From Spirochaetota bacterium (GTDB taxonomy: Bacteria > Spirochaetota > UBA4802 > UBA5550): DNA of 64,000 bases. The notes beneath the pieces are model-generated. The model worked only from the letters and a program-made list of their open reading frames with translations. It searched no databases and was not told the DNA's origin. The stretch covers positions 1 through 64,000 of the forward strand of contig JAFGBT010000001.1 of NCBI GenBank assembly GCA_016933025.1, read 5' to 3'. This document shows positions 25,762 through 34,258 of the stretch, piece after piece (position 1 is the first letter of the stretch; each line of letters opens with the position of its first letter). The translations under genes were made by a program, and so were the position numbers.

Positions 25762-27556
25762 AAACATCCGCCTTAAAAAACTGCTTCCAGCACTTCCCGT
25801 CGATCCCGGTGTATACCTGATGAAAGACGGCTCGGGTACTATCGTGTACATCGGCAAGGCTACATCGCTTCGCAAGAGGGTGTCATCATATTTCCACAAA
25901 CGGGATCATGACATAAAAACCAGGATACTTGTCTCTATCGCAAAGGATATTGAGACAATCGTCACCGACTCGGAGATGGAAGCTCTTATCCTGGAAAGCG
26001 CCCTTATAAAAAAACACCGTCCCAAGTTCAATATCCAGAAAAAGGACGACAAGCGATATCCCTATATCGCCGTCACCCTGGGGGAAGAATATCCGCGCGT
26101 GATATACACCCGCAGCGTAAAGAAAGACGGCACACGATACTTCGGCCCCTACACCGATGCGAAGGCGGCGCGGAACATGGCGGACATGATCAATACGATG
26201 TTCAGGCTCAAGAGGTGCACGCGTGAGCTCCCCCTGAAACGAAACGAAAGGCCGTGCATGAACTTCGAGATCAAAAAGTGTTCAGGCGCGTGCCGGGGCG
26301 AAATTTCGAAGGATGAGTACCGTGCTATTGTTGACGGCGCTGTCCGGTTCCTCGAGGGGGGCGTCGGCCCTGTTGTAAAGAATCTGACGGAGATGATGAG
26401 GCGCTTTTCCGACAATCGAGAATATGAAAAAGCGGGCGTACTACGAGACATGATATCCGACATACGCGCGATTTCCGAAACGCAGAAGGTTCAGACGGCC
26501 GTCGGCACGGACCAGGACTATATTGGCGTTTCGAAATACGGTGACGAGGGGATCATCCTTCTTTTCGAGTTCAGGAGCGGCGCCCTCCTGGGAAGAAAGA
26601 TATCGATCTACAAGAATGCCGAATACGCCGGCCTTGAGGAAATCATCAGCTCGTTTATCGCCGGGCATTATGAAAATGCCGAAATTCCACAGCGAATCAT
26701 CGCCGAGAAGAAGCTTGCTGATCGCCCGGTGCTGCAGAAATTCCTGACCACGAGGGCTAACCGCAGAGTCGCCATATCAATTCCCGAAACGGCCGACGAC
26801 CGGGGTATCATCCGTATGATTCACAAGAATATTGATATCATCGCCGCGGACCGATACGCCGAACGCGAAAACCGCAGCATGCTTGCCGGACTTGAAGAAC
26901 TTCAGTCCCTGCTCGGGCTCGGGAAGCTTCCCCGCGCTATTGAGTGCTTCGACATATCAAACCTCCAGGGGACCGACTCCGTTGCGTCCATGGTCCTTTT
27001 CCGCGAAGGCATGCCGGAACGCTCGGGATACCGGCGATACCGGATACGCGGCTACTCCTCCCCTGACGACCCCGGCATGATCCACGAAGTCGTTTCACGC
27101 AGAATACAGCATCTGGTGAACGACGGAATTCCCCTTCCCGACCTCATGGTCATTGACGGCGGCAAGTCCCAGCTCTCGCGCGCGCTCGAAGCGGCCCGTA
27201 ATTTCGGCGGTCCCGTCCGCATCATCTCGCTCGCCAAGCGTTTAGAGGAGATATACCATGACCCATCACTCGGGCCGGTCAGGCTTCCCGAGTCTTCGCA
27301 GGCCCTCAGGATATTGCAGCGCATACGCGACGAGGCACACCGGTTCGCCATCACCTATCACCGGAAGCTGCGCGACAGGAAAACTACAAAATCCATTCTT
27401 GATGACATCGCCATCGGCAGTCACGCAAAAAGAATTTTACTCGAGCGATTTAAATCAGTGGAGATGATCCGCAAAGCCGAACGTGAAGAGCTCGAAATGG
27501 TTGACGGTATAGGCCGCAAGACCGCGGAGAAAATCTACAAGTTCTTCCGGCAATAA
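25754..27556 (+). CDS. uvrC: excinuclease ABC subunit C
   Basis: Nuclease subunit of nucleotide-excision repair that makes both incisions around a lesion. About 600 residues: N-terminal GIY-YIG domain (PGVYLMKDGSGTIVYIGKA, about 17-35), a UVR motif binding UvrB near 200-235 (NREYEKAGVLRD), the RNase H-like 5' nuclease domain with ECFDISNLQGTDSVASMV near 395 and VIDGGKSQL near 460, and a C-terminal helix-hairpin-helix pair (MVDGIGRKTAEKIYKFF). I chose the ATG at 25754 (MPENIRLKK), which overlaps the previous stop and gives the usual N-terminus; an in-frame start ten codons upstream is less likely. Confidence 0.97.
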   Translation: MPENIRLKKLLPALPVDPGVYLMKDGSGTIVYIGKATSLRKRVSSYFHKRDHDIKTRILVSIAKDIETIVTDSEMEALILESALIKKHRPKFNIQKKDDKRYPYIAVTLGEEYPRVIYTRSVKKDGTRYFGPYTDAKAARNMADMINTMFRLKRCTRELPLKRNERPCMNFEIKKCSGACRGEISKDEYRAIVDGAVRFLEGGVGPVVKNLTEMMRRFSDNREYEKAGVLRDMISDIRAISETQKVQTAVGTDQDYIGVSKYGDEGIILLFEFRSGALLGRKISIYKNAEYAGLEEIISSFIAGHYENAEIPQRIIAEKKLADRPVLQKFLTTRANRRVAISIPETADDRGIIRMIHKNIDIIAADRYAERENRSMLAGLEELQSLLGLGKLPRAIECFDISNLQGTDSVASMVLFREGMPERSGYRRYRIRGYSSPDDPGMIHEVVSRRIQHLVNDGIPLPDLMVIDGGKSQLSRALEAARNFGGPVRIISLAKRLEEIYHDPSLGPVRLPESSQALRILQRIRDEAHRFAITYHRKLRDRKTTKSILDDIAIGSHAKRILLERFKSVEMIRKAEREELEMVDGIGRKTAEKIYKFFRQ

Positions 27557-27563
27557 GACTATT

Positions 27564-28307
27564 CTATTGTTTTATCGTTGATTTTATTATTATCTCAATG
27601 TTTTTCAGAAGCGCCCTGAAGCGCGCGCTGTTTCGTACGCCGGAGAGTGCCGGCTCCACCTTCATCCGCGGTGCATCTGCAAACCCGCCGACAACCGCCT
27701 TTTCGAGCGAGTCCAGCGCCTTCTGGTGTTCGTTCGATTGCGCATAGATGCACGCAAGATTGTACTGGGCTGGATAATAATACTGGTCGGTTTTCACGGA
27801 TTTCTCGTACATGCCGCGCTCCTCATCGGCGCGGCCGAGGCGGGCATACGTCAGCGCCAGGTTGTAATAATACTCGGCGTGATTTGGATCGAGAGATATC
27901 GCCCGGAGGTAGTCCCTGGCCGCCCTGTCGTAGTCACCCTTCCTGAAATAGATGCTGCCCCTCCTCGTGTATGCCGGAGGATAACGAGGGCTGATGAGTA
28001 TCGCGCTGTTCATGTCCGACAGCGCATCGTCGATACGCCCTTTCCCGGCATATTCGGCCGAACGGCCGGAATAGGCGGTCACGCTCGGGTCTATGCGTAT
28101 CGACTTGCTGAAGGCCCTGATTGCTTCATCAGGTTTATTCTCGCCTGAAAGCCGCATTCCTTCATCGCAGTATTTCCTCGCCTGGATGTCAAGACTCTGT
28201 ACCCGCGAGTTGTCCAGACCGACTGAGGAGCAGGCGGCAAAAATAATAACTACCCATCCGGCCATTAACCGGGAGCGGATCACAATATTTTTATATGCTG
28301 CCGTCAT
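27564..28307 (-). CDS. TPR-repeat lipoprotein
   Basis: A 247-residue exported protein with a signal peptide ending VVIIFAAC, so probably a lipoprotein, then about five tetratricopeptide repeats (from residue 45 on: NKPDEAIRAFSKSIRIDPS, GRIDDALSDMNSAILISP, GDYDRAARDYLRAISLDPNH and so on). It has no catalytic domain, so a scaffold role in the envelope is likely. The last segment (SLEKAVVGGFADAPRMKVEPAL) is common at the end of such proteins. It converges on uvrC. The partner is not evident. Confidence 0.8.
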   Translation of the reverse strand: MTAAYKNIVIRSRLMAGWVVIIFAACSSVGLDNSRVQSLDIQARKYCDEGMRLSGENKPDEAIRAFSKSIRIDPSVTAYSGRSAEYAGKGRIDDALSDMNSAILISPRYPPAYTRRGSIYFRKGDYDRAARDYLRAISLDPNHAEYYYNLALTYARLGRADEERGMYEKSVKTDQYYYPAQYNLACIYAQSNEHQKALDSLEKAVVGGFADAPRMKVEPALSGVRNSARFRALLKNIEIIIKSTIKQ

Positions 28308-28405
28308 GTCATCAACCGTTAATAAGCCTTTTTAACAGCAGGCACTATGAATTGTCCCGCCAGTCAATACAAATATCTATATTTTATGAATAATCAGAAA
28401 TTTAC

Positions 28406-28433
28406 TTTACACCGGCAGGATATCCTGTAAAAA
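28406..28433 (+). promoter_or_regulatory. candidate promoter of tRNA-Pro with palindromic spacer
   Basis: TTTACA (28406-28411) and TAAAAA (28428-28433) are 16 bases apart, and the predicted start lies about 10 bases before the tRNA. The spacer contains a 12-bp perfect palindrome (CAGGATATCCTG, 28416-28427), which could be a regulator site or chance. Confidence 0.4.
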
Positions 28434-28449
28434 TCGCCGCAGTATTCTA

Positions 28450-28524
28450 CGGGGCGTAGCGCAGCCCGGTTAGCGCACTTGACTGGGGGTCAAGGAGTCG
28501 GAGGTTCAAATCCTCTCGCCCCGA
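28450..28524 (+). tRNA. tRNA-Pro (anticodon GGG)
   Basis: A full cloverleaf can be drawn: acceptor stem CGGGGCG with CGCCCCG (7 bp), D stem GCGC/GCGC, anticodon stem CTTGA/TCAAG around the loop CTGGGGG with anticodon GGG at 28485-28487, a 5-base variable loop, and a T stem GGAGG/CCTCT around TTCAAAT (one G-U pair). A is the discriminator base at 28524. The 3' CCA is not encoded. It reads proline codons CCC and CCU. Confidence 0.95.
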
Positions 28525-28573
28525 ATGTTCTTTCATAGACGACATGCTATTTTATACCCCACGGTGAGCGACA

Positions 28574-29392
28574 ATGGATCTAGAAGGTTTTTTTGACCGT
28601 AAACAGATAATCAAGCTAAAATCAAAGGAAAAACAGCTTGTCATCAAGGAGCTCGTTGACAAGCTCCAGGACCTCGATCTCATCACCAACAAGGAACGCT
28701 ATTACGCTCAAGTCATACACAGGGAATCGCTCGAAAACACCGGGATCGGCAACGGCTTCGCGATACCCCATGCGCGCACCGAATCGGTTTCGGACCTTAT
28801 ATCTATTTTCGGTATCCTCGAAAAACCGATCGATTACCAGTCTATCGATGACAAGCCGGTGAAATACCTCCTCCTCAGCATATTCCCGACAGAAATGAGC
28901 ACACGGTATCTTTACCTCATTGGCATGATGGCTCGTCTCTTCGCCCAGAAAGACAAGAAAAAGTCGCTCGACGCGGAGCCGACGCCGGCGAAGGTCTACG
29001 CTTTTTTAAAAAAAGAATATAAGGCATACTATGAGTCGATTTCAGTCAAGGACAGGCCGTCCCACGGAAAGCCGGATAACCTTTCCGGCGTTCCCTCCTC
29101 CGATCTCGATTTGCTGATACGGCTCGACAGTCTATACAAGACAATGGACGATGGAAACAAGAGCGATTCGCTCGTCAAAAAGATTGAATCCTTGAGGAAG
29201 CTCATTGATAATCGGTCACTCACGTATTACGAGCGCATGCGCAAAAAGAGAGATAATCCATTCTCCATCGTGGAGAAGAACAGCTGCTCCGGTTGCCACA
29301 TGGAAATACCACCCTTTTACATAGAGGAGATCAGGGAACGTAAAGGCATCCCGCTCTGCACCCACTGCGGAAGATTCCTGATATTGCTTTAA
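28574..29392 (+). CDS. PTS EIIA type-2 domain fused to C4 zinc ribbon
   Basis: A 272-residue protein with two parts. Residues 1-150 form a PtsN/EIIA-fructose-type phosphocarrier domain; the phospho-accepting His is His66 in GFAIPHARTE. Residues 180-230 are Lys/Asp-rich and helical, and residues 235-272 form a C4 zinc ribbon (Cys238, Cys241, Cys262, Cys265) of the zf-RING_7/DksA-like kind found at the end of coiled-coil proteins. EIIA-Ntr proteins regulate by binding partners, so the ribbon may give a nucleic-acid or protein target. No PTS sugar transporter, HPr or EI gene is adjacent. The fusion and its role are unusual; the EIIA assignment is firm. Confidence 0.85.
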   Translation: MDLEGFFDRKQIIKLKSKEKQLVIKELVDKLQDLDLITNKERYYAQVIHRESLENTGIGNGFAIPHARTESVSDLISIFGILEKPIDYQSIDDKPVKYLLLSIFPTEMSTRYLYLIGMMARLFAQKDKKKSLDAEPTPAKVYAFLKKEYKAYYESISVKDRPSHGKPDNLSGVPSSDLDLLIRLDSLYKTMDDGNKSDSLVKKIESLRKLIDNRSLTYYERMRKKRDNPFSIVEKNSCSGCHMEIPPFYIEEIRERKGIPLCTHCGRFLILL

Positions 29393-29398
29393 ATTGAG

Positions 29399-30244
29399 TT
29401 ATTTATTTCTGATATACTCTTCAAGCTTGCGGTATATCTCGAAAGGAATGGGACAGTCCTTCTGGTAGTTCCCGATCGTCTCGTCCTTGTCACCGTGAAA
29501 ATCGCTTCCGCCGGTCACCAGGAGGCGGTATTTTTCCGCTATTGATAGATACTCCCGTGCCATTTCAGGCGAATGCATGCCTGCGTAGACCTCAATTCCC
29601 TCCACTCCCGCGGCAATGAAACCTTTCAACAGTGTTTCAAATTCCCGCATATCCGCGCATTCAAGAGAAACCGGATGCGCGATTACCGGTATCCCGCCGC
29701 ACCGTTTTATGAGATTGACAGCCTCTTCAAGGCCGATACGTATTTTTTTCACATAGCCCGGCTTTCCCTTGACTAGGTAATTGGCGAAGATATCCCTTAG
29801 GTTCGCCCCGTAACCACGGCTTACCATTACACGTGCGATGTGTGGACGGCCGACCGCCCCCCCGGAAGCTTCCGCGAGCACCTCGCCGATCGGAATATCG
29901 ATGTCGTGCTTCTTCAGTTCATCGATGATCCGGTAGGCTCGCCTATTGCGGTGATCGGCGAGTTCCCTGACGGTTTTCCTGATCTCTGCATCTGTGTAAT
30001 CTATGTTGAGTCCGATCAGGTGGAATGAACCGGCATCGTAATCGATGCTGAATTCAACGCCGGGATATAATCTGAACCCGACCGATCGCGCGTGCTCGAC
30101 CGCCTCAGGGATGCCGTCGACAGTGTCGTGGTCAGTTACGGCGAGAGCGACCACACCGTTACGCGCGGCAAAATCTATCAGTTTCGAAGGAGAGAAAATT
30201 CCGTCAGAAGCCGTCGTGTGAGTGTGGAGGTCAATTTTCTTCAT
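29399..30244 (-). CDS. PHP-domain phosphoesterase (RNase AM/YciV type)
   Basis: A 281-residue metal-dependent phosphoesterase of the PHP family. Metal-binding motifs are HTHTTASDG (residues 7-15), VTDHDTVDG (about 37-45), the Glu of GVEFSID near 62, a late HPVSLE, and the final GSDFHGDKD. The length and motif order match the single-domain proteins related to E. coli YciV/RnAM, a 5'-3' exoribonuclease and 3',5'-nucleotide phosphatase. It is the last gene of the leftward lemA-TPM-TPM-PHP unit, 4 bases after the previous stop. The exact substrate is inferred from the family. Confidence 0.88.
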   Translation of the reverse strand: MKKIDLHTHTTASDGIFSPSKLIDFAARNGVVALAVTDHDTVDGIPEAVEHARSVGFRLYPGVEFSIDYDAGSFHLIGLNIDYTDAEIRKTVRELADHRNRRAYRIIDELKKHDIDIPIGEVLAEASGGAVGRPHIARVMVSRGYGANLRDIFANYLVKGKPGYVKKIRIGLEEAVNLIKRCGGIPVIAHPVSLECADMREFETLLKGFIAAGVEGIEVYAGMHSPEMAREYLSIAEKYRLLVTGGSDFHGDKDETIGNYQKDCPIPFEIYRKLEEYIRNK

Positions 30245-30248
30245 TCAG

Positions 30249-30902
30249 TCACTTGTCGGTTATAATGTTCGGGAGCTCATCCCGGTCGTCCGGCCTGACC
30301 GGGAAATGATCGTGCAGTATCTCGCCGGTACGGGATATTGCCCTGCAGATGGCATCTCCCTGACGATTTTTTTTGATGCCTCCGGTGATGATGGAAACGA
30401 TCTCCTGCCAGACCTCCGGACTTACTTTCTCATTAATACCGCGGTCCCCGAGCACCCATACTGTTTTTTCAAATATCGAAATGTAGATCAACACCCCTGT
30501 TTCATCGCGGGTCCTGTGCAATCCGTTTTTGTAGAAGCTCTCCAAAGCAGAGCGGCTGACTTCTTCCTCTATCTCCTTCCCGGATATAAAAAGCCTTTTA
30601 ATCCAGAATACATTGTTAACCATAATATACGAAATTACAAAAAGGGCCGTTTCAATGCCAAGGAATACCCAGAGATCTCGCGCGCCTGTACCGAGCAGGG
30701 GGCCTATGAAATGCAGACCGATCAGAGCAAGCGGCAGCGATAGAGCCATTGCGCCAATGACGGCTGAAAGCGGATAGGCGCCGCTCGCCGATACTATCAT
30801 TGGCACTATCTCACCGGCCGTTGACATCTCGGTCTTTTTGACGGTATCTATTATTCTGGCTCTCTCAGTTTCGTTGATGAATTTACGCACAAGGTCTTTC
30901 AT
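30249..30902 (-). CDS. TPM-domain membrane protein (second TPM gene)
   Basis: A 217-residue protein with a TPM domain (DUF477; Thylakoid/Psb32-like) split by two membrane helices (about residues 47-66 and 78-98). Visible parts are INETERARIIDTVKKTE with STAGEIVPMIV near the start, and GVLIYISIFEKTVWVLGDRGINEKV near 140-165. It resembles the second TPM protein often found beside LemA and YgcG. Its function is unknown in most bacteria; TPM domains from plastids have phosphatase activity, and others act in complex repair. It has no signal peptide; the helices anchor it. Confidence 0.85.
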   Translation of the reverse strand: MKDLVRKFINETERARIIDTVKKTEMSTAGEIVPMIVSASGAYPLSAVIGAMALSLPLALIGLHFIGPLLGTGARDLWVFLGIETALFVISYIMVNNVFWIKRLFISGKEIEEEVSRSALESFYKNGLHRTRDETGVLIYISIFEKTVWVLGDRGINEKVSPEVWQEIVSIITGGIKKNRQGDAICRAISRTGEILHDHFPVRPDDRDELPNIITDK

Positions 30903-30921
30903 ACAATCCTCGCTTTATTCT

Positions 30922-31779
30922 CTACCAGCTTCCTGAGGCCCCGCCGCCGCCGAAGCCGCCGCCGCCGCTGAAACCCCCACCGCCGAAGCCGCCGCCAAAT
31001 CCGCCACCCGTCCGCATGCCTCCCCCGCCACTCATCATGAAGACGGTCATGAGAGTCGGTATTATCAGTCCGATGAGAAATCCTACGGGTAACAGTACAA
31101 ACAGCCAGGGAGAGAGCCCGTAAATAAGTCCTCCGGCGATAGGGGTAATCATGGAGCCGGCTATTCCACCGAGTAATCTTTTTATCTTGCCGATTATCCC
31201 GATGAAGAAGAATGCGATAAGCGCCGGTGTTGCGTATCTCCATGGATCGGCGTCTCTGGTAGCATCGTGTGGCGTGTCGGCTGCCGAATATTCTCCCCGG
31301 ACGGTCTGCATGATTGCGTCGACGCCCTCGGCAACTCCCCTGTCATAATCGCCCGCCCTGAAGTATGGTTTTATGATGTTGTCTATGATTCTGCCGGCAC
31401 GCAGGTCGGTCAGGGTGCCCTCCAGACCGTATCCCACCTCTATGCGCAGCCTTCGGTCGTCCCTTGTAATCAATAGAATCGCGCCGTTGTCGAGCTTCTT
31501 CTGCCCGATTTTCCACTTCTCAGCCACCCTGATCGAGAAGTCCTCAAGAGCATCGCCTTCAAGGGACGGGATCGTGAGAATGACGATCTGCGTCGACTCC
31601 TGCCTCTCGAACTCGGCGAGTTTCGCCTCAAGTGAGCCGACCGTCCCCGGGGAGATCATGCCCGCGTAATCGTTGACTCTACCCGTGAGCGCCGGCACAT
31701 CGAGCGCCAGTGCCGGGATGGCGACTACTGCCGCGAGGAGCAGAAACCGTGCAATCCTTGATACCCTGTCGAGGTTCAT
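30922..31779 (-). CDS. TPM-domain protein with Gly-rich tail (YgcG-like)
   Basis: A 285-residue exported membrane protein: signal peptide (about 1-25, ending ALALD), TPM domain (about 30-150, with DYAGMISPGTVGSLE and LLITRDDRRLRIEVGYGLEGTL), two membrane helices (about 180-245), and a very Gly-rich C-terminus from about residue 248 ending in SGSW. This is the standard architecture of YgcG/DUF477 proteins, which nearly always sit next to lemA, as here (2 bases). The function is not established; a role in the cell envelope is assumed. Confidence 0.92.
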   Translation of the reverse strand: MNLDRVSRIARFLLLAAVVAIPALALDVPALTGRVNDYAGMISPGTVGSLEAKLAEFERQESTQIVILTIPSLEGDALEDFSIRVAEKWKIGQKKLDNGAILLITRDDRRLRIEVGYGLEGTLTDLRAGRIIDNIIKPYFRAGDYDRGVAEGVDAIMQTVRGEYSAADTPHDATRDADPWRYATPALIAFFFIGIIGKIKRLLGGIAGSMITPIAGGLIYGLSPWLFVLLPVGFLIGLIIPTLMTVFMMSGGGGMRTGGGFGGGFGGGGFSGGGGFGGGGASGSW

Positions 31780-31781
31780 TT

Positions 31782-32375
31782 TCAGTCGAACTTCACTTCC
31801 GGTGCCGTTTTGGCCCCCTCGTCAGCCTTGAAGTATTCCTTTTTCTCGAGGTGAAGGAGTATCGAATTGGTCAGGCTGTACGGGAAGCTCCGTATCGAAT
31901 AATTGAAGTTCTTCACCGCCTCGTTGTAGCGGGTCCTGGCGACATTAATCCTGTTTTCCGTCCCCTCGAGCTGGTGCATCAGGTCGCGGAATTGCTCGTT
32001 GGCCTTCAGGTCGGGATATCTCTCTACCACGACCATCAGCCGACCGAGGGCTGAGGATAGATTTCCCTGCGCCTGCTGGAACTTCTGAAGGGCTTCAGCG
32101 CTTCCAAGGTCTTTGGGGTTGATCTGTACCGACGTCGCCTTCGCGCGTGCTTCTATGACGGCGGTCAGGGTTTCCCGCTCATGTTTCGCGTATCCCTTCA
32201 CCGTCTGTACAAGATTCGGGATAAGGTCGGCCCTTCTCTGTAGCGCAGATTCGAGGTCGCCCCAGGCCTTGAACACTTCTTCTTCCTGTTGCTGCATGAC
32301 ATTATATCCGCAGCCGGTAGCCGCAATAACGGCGACTGTAAGCATTGACATCAAAATTAATCGTTTTCTTGTCAT
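31782..32375 (-). CDS. lemA: LemA-family lipoprotein
   Basis: A 197-residue LemA protein. The signal peptide ends in the lipobox AATGCG, giving a lipid-anchored Cys at about residue 22. The helical core starts with [33 protein letters not shown], the LemA signature, followed by the conserved [11 protein letters not shown] and [16 protein letters not shown] segments. GGGAGG lies before the ATG. It heads the operon lemA-TPM-TPM-PHP. LemA proteins are widespread and surface-exposed, but their molecular role is unknown. Confidence 0.95.
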   Translation of the reverse strand: MTRKRLILMSMLTVAVIAATGCGYNVMQQQEEEVFKAWGDLESALQRRADLIPNLVQTVKGYAKHERETLTAVIEARAKATSVQINPKDLGSAEALQKFQQAQGNLSSALGRLMVVVERYPDLKANEQFRDLMHQLEGTENRINVARTRYNEAVKNFNYSIRSFPYSLTNSILLHLEKKEYFKADEGAKTAPEVKFD

Positions 32376-32661
32376 TGGTTCCTCCCGTATTTCCTGATTC
32401 GGAATCTTAAATCGATGCGCACCCGTGCACCTTTTTGCGTAATGCCGGTTTCATCTGGCATTTATTCATTATGTAAATCAAGTAAAAAATAGAGTTACAT
32501 GATTTATGATGCACATTAATCATTTGTACCAATTTTTTTATTACCAGTCAATTAATTTATTGCGAATAATCGTATCTGCGGTCTACCGTTTCGCAGCGAC
32601 GCTGGCGCAGCAGCGCGGCCTGTTTGCTTGGATAGAATGATTGCGCGGAGGGATCTACATC

Positions 32662-34164
32662 ATGACTGAAAAGCTTGACAATTTCATTAAACGATGGGCG
32701 CGGATCAGCAGGCTTGAACAGACGGCAGCGGTCCTCGGCTGGGACATGGAGACATTCATGCCCGAGGAGGGCGTCAAGCCCCGCTCAGAGCAGATTGCCC
32801 TCCTTTCCGAAATTTCACATCAGTGGCTCGTTGCGCCTGAGACGAGATGTCTCATCGAGGAAGCCGAGAATGAATCCAGCGACGCGGACTACTTCTCGGA
32901 CTCTGCAAGCATGCTCAGGGTCGCGCGGCGCCTCTACGAGCAAAAAGTCAAGCTGCCTGAAGGGCTTGTCTCGCGAATCGCAGGGACCACCGCCCTGGCG
33001 AACTCCATCTGGATCGATGCAAGAAAAAAGTCGGATTTCAGCCTGTTTGCTCCGGTACTCGAGGAAATTGTCGGACTCTGCAGGGAAGAGGCAGACCTCC
33101 TCGGCTATCAGGCCCACCCCTACGACGCGCTCCTTGACCTGCACGAACCGGGACTGACCACCGCGCAGGTTGAAGAACTGTTCGATAAAATGAAAGAGGA
33201 GCTTTTGCCCCTTGTGCGGGAAATAGCGGGACGAACCGTTCAAAGCGAACCGGATTTTTTAACGGGTAAATTCGACATTGCCGGACAGGAGGCCTTCGGC
33301 CTCAAGGTTCTCCATGACATGCAGTACGATTTCCGAAGGGGCCGTCAGGACCGGTCTGCCCACCCCTTCACTACTTCCTTCACGCCCTATGACGTGCGGA
33401 TAACCACACGATTTGACGAGAACGATCTATTCTCGGCTCTCTTCAGCACTATTCACGAGGGCGGCCATGCCCTTTACGACCAGGGGTTGCCGGTTGAGCT
33501 GGTCGATACGCCGCTCTGCCAGCCGATATCGCTGGGGGTTCACGAGTCTCAGTCGCGCCTATGGGAGAACATCATTGGAAGAAGCCGCGGCTTCTGGAGC
33601 CACTATCTCCCCGTTCTCAAGAAATTCTTCCCGGGGCGTCTAGACCGCGTGAATCTGGAAGATTTTTACCGCGCTGCGAACAGGGTTCGTCCCGGCTTCA
33701 TCAGGGTCGAGTCAGACGAACTAACGTACAATCTCCATATCTTCATACGATTTGAAATCGAAAAACAACTGATTGACGGTACTTTGGCCGTGAAAGACAT
33801 CCCCGGGGAATGGGATGGCAAATACCGCGATTATCTCGGGATCTCACCGCCGAATGACGCGCTCGGCTCGTTACAGGACATTCACTGGGCGCACGGTTCG
33901 ATCGGATATTTCCCTACATACACAATAGGGAACCTTATGGCGGCCCAACTGTACAGCGCGGCCGTTCACGACATCCCGTCGATACCATCTGATATAGAGG
34001 CCGGCAACATGGCGACCATGCTGTCATGGCTTAGAAAAAACGTACACCGGCACGGCTCCCGTTATACATGTACCGAACTTGTACGGGAAATAACCGGCGG
34101 CGAAATTCAGATAAAACCATTTATTGAGTACCTTGCTGTCAAATTTCGCGATATTTATCGTTAA
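32662..34164 (+). CDS. carboxypeptidase Taq (M32 metallopeptidase)
   Basis: A 500-residue cytoplasmic zinc carboxypeptidase that removes C-terminal residues from peptides. The zinc site HEGGH is at His265-His269, with the third ligand Glu in the next helix (LGVHESQSRLWEN, about 293-305), and the family segments MAWDMETFMP-like at the N-terminus and HWAHGSIGYFPTYTIGN near 410. The length matches M32. I chose the ATG at 32662 because GGAGGG lies 9 bases upstream. It is the first gene of a rightward run followed by the ROK kinase, 94 bases downstream. Confidence 0.95.
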   Translation: MTEKLDNFIKRWARISRLEQTAAVLGWDMETFMPEEGVKPRSEQIALLSEISHQWLVAPETRCLIEEAENESSDADYFSDSASMLRVARRLYEQKVKLPEGLVSRIAGTTALANSIWIDARKKSDFSLFAPVLEEIVGLCREEADLLGYQAHPYDALLDLHEPGLTTAQVEELFDKMKEELLPLVREIAGRTVQSEPDFLTGKFDIAGQEAFGLKVLHDMQYDFRRGRQDRSAHPFTTSFTPYDVRITTRFDENDLFSALFSTIHEGGHALYDQGLPVELVDTPLCQPISLGVHESQSRLWENIIGRSRGFWSHYLPVLKKFFPGRLDRVNLEDFYRAANRVRPGFIRVESDELTYNLHIFIRFEIEKQLIDGTLAVKDIPGEWDGKYRDYLGISPPNDALGSLQDIHWAHGSIGYFPTYTIGNLMAAQLYSAAVHDIPSIPSDIEAGNMATMLSWLRKNVHRHGSRYTCTELVREITGGEIQIKPFIEYLAVKFRDIYR

Positions 34165-34258
34165 AAAAATATTTTTCGAGGCCAAAAATTACTTTACTAA
34201 TTACTCCTCAACACATTTCTTACAATCAATATATATTACAAGTGTAGTAAGGTGCGGC

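Noticed and set aside
34124..34258. Upstream extension of the ROK kinase by 45 codons
   Set aside because: It overlaps the carboxypeptidase gene in another frame and does not resemble any ROK N-terminus; MFVGIDIGG is the natural start.
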